From the NCBI GenBank assembly GCA_028554795.2, contig CM068842.1, positions 53,767,608-53,831,607 on the forward strand: a stretch of DNA of 64,000 nucleotides, given 5' to 3'. The position numbers and the translations under genes are program-made. The stretch comes from Sinohyriopsis cumingii (taxonomy: Eukaryota > Mollusca > Bivalvia > Unionida > Unionidae). Below the pieces are notes generated by a model. The model searched no databases and was not told the origin of the DNA. It saw only the letters and a list, made by a program, of their open reading frames with translations. Within the stretch, counting starts at the first letter, position 1; each line of letters opens with the position of its first letter. Below are positions 61,152-64,000 of the stretch, one piece after another.

Positions 61152-61480
61152 GGATCGCTCCGGTGGCCTCGTGGTTAGAGCGTCCACATCGGATGCGGGA
61201 AGTCGTGGGTTCGATTCCCGGCCGAGTCATAACAAAGATTTATAAAACTAGTACTAACAGGCGCTTCGCTTGGCGCACAGCATTAAGAGGTTAGTGTTAG
61301 GACTGGTCGGCCTGGTGTCAGGATAATGTGACTGGGTGGGACATCATGCTACATGTCTGGAGCATGATGCCCCAGTGCTAGACATTAGTATAAACTGCCA
61401 CACTGCAGACAGAGTAGTGATATGACTGAAAAATTGTTAAAGCTACGTTAAAATCCAAATCACACAAACACACATACGTA
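61152..61480 (+). mobile_element. tRNA-derived SINE, copy 2 of inverted pair B
   Basis: The head is gatcgctccggtggcctcgt followed by ggttagagcg, with B box GGTTCGATTCC intact. It ends in gttaaaatccaaatcacaca. It has the best conserved tRNA-like head in the window, yet no clear anticodon arm, so it is not annotated as a tRNA gene. Confidence 0.9.
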
Positions 61481-61697
61481 CGTACATGCGTGCGAGCGTA
61501 CATACATACATACATACATACCTTAGGACTTGTCGCTTAATGTAGCTTCTTCATACAGTATTTAGGGCATATCGTGTTTTATATCTGTTATGCACGAATT
61601 ATAATTCATGTTAAAGTGTGCGAACAGGAATGATGGCATATGGATGATTTTAAACAAATTAGATTTGCATATTTAGAAAGAAAAAATATTGGGTGTG

Positions 61698-61718
61698 AGA
61701 GAGAGAGAGAGAGAGAGA
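61698..61718. repeat. (GA)n microsatellite
   Basis: It is a run of ten GA dinucleotides. Confidence 0.9.
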
Positions 61719-61719
61719 T

Positions 61720-63900
61720 GGCATTATAACACTGGCTTCCAGTTCAGTGTTTGTTGTTAGTTTTTGATTGGTCCTTTGCTTTGAAATACGTTTACGATAA
61801 GTTTTAAAAAAAAGAGGTAAAATAAGCCAATAACCGAATACCGATAGGAAGTTAAACTTGGGTTTTAATAAAAATGATACGAAGACTCATGTCCAAAGAT
61901 AGTATATGATTTTGTGGTTCTAGTTAAACAAATATTTCTAGAGACCGTGGTTATGTTTGGTTTGGTAGTTTCATGGTTCATGTACTTACCCGCTAGTAAG
62001 GCAATTACAAAAATGTCATAATATATTATTTAGAATGGTATACATGAAGTTTTATGCATTACTTTGGTAAAAACACGCACATTCACAAACAACAAGAACA
62101 ACAACAAAATCAATTAAAACATCAACAATTACTTTACATATTTAGACACATAATACGTTGCACTTTAATATTTACGTCAACAATTTTTGAACTTCCGTCG
62201 ATTATATAGGATTACGTCTTTATACATATCATTTAAGTGAAGGTAAATGCATTAAGTTAAACTGATTGTTCAATATCTTTAGTGAAAATGACTCGGTACT
62301 ATTATCATATGTAAATCGTCAGATAACGAGCCTATTGAACCATGCTATCTTACATGTACAAAGTATTTCTAGTGAAATAATTTAAGTACAGGTTATTATG
62401 CGCAAGGTCAATTACAAAGACAGACGAATTATTTACAAACAAGGGGTTACAAAAAAAAAATGTCTTCCATCATATAAAATGTTTAATTCCTAAGTTTGCA
62501 GAGAGAGAGAGAGAGAGAGAAATGCGCGATTAATCCAAGTCTGGAAGCAAACATTATTTCTTTCTGCTAGATCATTCAAAGTGGTATCATTCAAATCAGG
62601 GTCTCAAAATTGGCTGCAGTCAATTACAGTTTTTATGGTAATTAAACACAATGTCAGTTTTGTTATCCGAACACAAACATGGACAACTTACTTGTACCAA
62701 CGAGAAATAAAAAAACCGAATGTAAATTTAATCACAGAGGTAGACAATCAAAATGAAAGTGATCTCTAGCTAAATCTTGTAGTTATTCATTCGAGGAAAT
62801 TAAACGCATTCGTATATGTCTCTTATTATTGACGGGTTACATATTTGAGTCAGCAAACCTATTCACTAGGCGTAAGGTCTAAACCAGGGCGCCCAACCTT
62901 TTCTGCCCGTGGACCAAAAACAAATACAATGCTTCAGGTTGTAGGCCGCATGAGCAAGTACAGTTCAATAATTAGACAGAAAAATCCAACTCAATTATTA
63001 CATGATACTAATAACATTCTTACTAAAAGGTTGTTATAATATTGTAAAATAAAATAGTTAAAATTTTTGGAGATATATAAAACAGAGTCGGAAAGCAAAA
63101 CAGAAAAATTGAACAAGTATTAATTAAAATGCTTATTTTCAAAACGACTGTCTATATGGCCGCTGGCCGCACACACAGGTGTTCGTTACAAAGAAAATTT
63201 GGAGTATCCGTCCATGAATCAAGAGATGGGGGTTCTAACCTGTAACAATATAACACAAGAGAAGACACCAGTCCGCACCCCTCGGTAGTTCCAACACTGA
63301 TAGTTTATCCTAACTGCGACTGCTAATTTTCAACTTAAGCCAGTCGTAATCAAGAATAATTCAAACTTCAAAACAGCTCGACACACTTCGTTCAGTTTGT
63401 GACATAATGGAGGAAACGCAATAATTTGTTCGCCGATTTGGACGTCTGGACAAATGCCGTCTAGAAGTGCCTTTTTGCATTCGGCGAGTCTAGGATTTCA
63501 CAAATGACCGAAAGGTAAGATGCGAACAACACTGAGTCTGTAGTTCAAGAATAAGTATGTTTCAGGAGTGAACAATGCACTGTGCAACAGTGTAACCAGT
63601 AATCAGCACAAAATTTACCAAAATCAATATTTGTCTTTGCCACAAAAGTTAAAACGCATCACAATGCACATTCAGGATATTTACTGCGGACTCGAGGTTC
63701 ATCGGATCTTCAAGTGGGAGTGAAACTCCATACGAGACAAAATACTAAAGATGATTGGGTGTCACCACGTATGCAACACAGAGAGTCACAGGCCCTGTTA
63801 ATGCATCCAGGTTCATGATTTCGTGTTTTTCTTTTGCTTTATGACCATCTATACAAGTTCCACCCACATAAAGACACCTCAGAAATGTTAGATTGATTTT
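61720..63900. other. Intergenic sequence without a recognised gene
   Basis: A second (GA)n lies at about 62,502-62,521. A segment from 62,887 (cagggcgcccaaccttttct) to about 63,243 resembles the end of a widespread animal MITE, but I could not define a matching terminal repeat or duplication. No exon is supported. Confidence 0.4.
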
Positions 63901-63920
63901 GTCATCGCTAGTAAATCAGA

Positions 63921-63967
63921 ATTGGTCAATGGCGACGCCACAACGAAGACTACTTCCGCTAGGAAGT
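63921..63967. promoter_or_regulatory. Promoter-like cluster at the right edge
   Basis: An inverted CCAAT (attgg, 63921-63925), an aatggcgac YY1-like site, an ETS-like acttccg (63952-63958) and its inverted aggaagt (63961-63967) lie within 50 bp in CpG-retaining sequence. The combination resembles a TATA-less animal promoter, perhaps of a gene beyond the window. These are short matches only. Confidence 0.25.
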
Positions 63968-64000
63968 CTTTGATTCCCACGCTTGGATAATAGATGACCT

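Larger units (their letters stand above)
59881..61690. repeat. Tandem duplication of ~925 bp containing two inverted SINE pairs
   Basis: Unit A (59881-60760) and unit B (60804-61690) contain the same series: SINE minus, CATA repeat, SINE plus, cgtgcgagcgtacatacata, cttaggacttgtcgcttaat, then gaacaggaatgatggcatat and agaaagaaaaaat. The offset is 923-929 bp. Confidence 0.92.

Noticed and set aside
61152..61230. tRNA gene candidate with intact A and B boxes
   Set aside because: It is the head of a SINE that occurs several times with the same body. I could not fold a proper anticodon arm.
62881..63243. Possible MITE starting cagggcgcccaaccttttct
   Set aside because: Only one end is convincing. 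The right end and target duplication could not be matched, so it is mentioned only as part of an intergenic stretch.

Overview
The window looks like animal nuclear DNA, most likely from a mollusc or another lophotrochozoan. It is AT-rich and has one multi-exon gene with canonical GT..AG introns and very large introns. It also has tRNA-derived SINEs, a SINE-like tail of a type I associate with molluscs, many minisatellites and several DNA-transposon remnants. I cannot name the species.

The only gene I can support well lies on the minus strand. Five exons (57795-57665, 34945-34777, 25530-25356, 23585-23413, 16698-16626) join in frame with conserved intron phases. They encode about 240 N-terminal residues of a GH63-like glucosidase of the bacterial/fungal type, in the family that I believe also contains yeast YMR196W. 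The remaining two thirds of a normal-length protein (roughly 850-900 residues), including the catalytic domain, were not found and are probably left of the window. A separate 109-nt candidate exon at 7799-7907 is unassigned.

Layout on the + strand, left to right. From 0.3-10.8 kb there are long minisatellites (50, 51, 28 and 28 bp units), an imperfect inverted repeat, a SINE, and a truncated SINE tail inserted in an array. From 13.28-14.92 kb there is a pogo/Tigger-like element with TIRs, a TA duplication and a transposase C-terminus. From 17.2-18.2 kb there is a ~165-bp tandem repeat interrupted by a hAT-type MITE with a perfect 8-bp duplication. Intron 2 (25.5-34.8 kb) is about three quarters tandem arrays (60, 36, 43 and 48 bp units). 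Intron 1 (34.9-57.7 kb) holds a decayed CACTA/EnSpm-like transposase, a decayed coiled-coil/BEN-like exon, a second hAT-type MITE, a TSD-flanked SINE, and 38-bp and 56-bp arrays. Right of 57.6 kb CpG becomes visibly commoner. There a perfect 38-bp hairpin and a duplicated pair of inverted SINEs are the notable features.

Most long open frames in the window are artefacts of tandem repeats whose unit is a multiple of 3 or has no stops. I give them as repeats and not as genes. The DNA transposons all look defective and none encodes an intact transposase.
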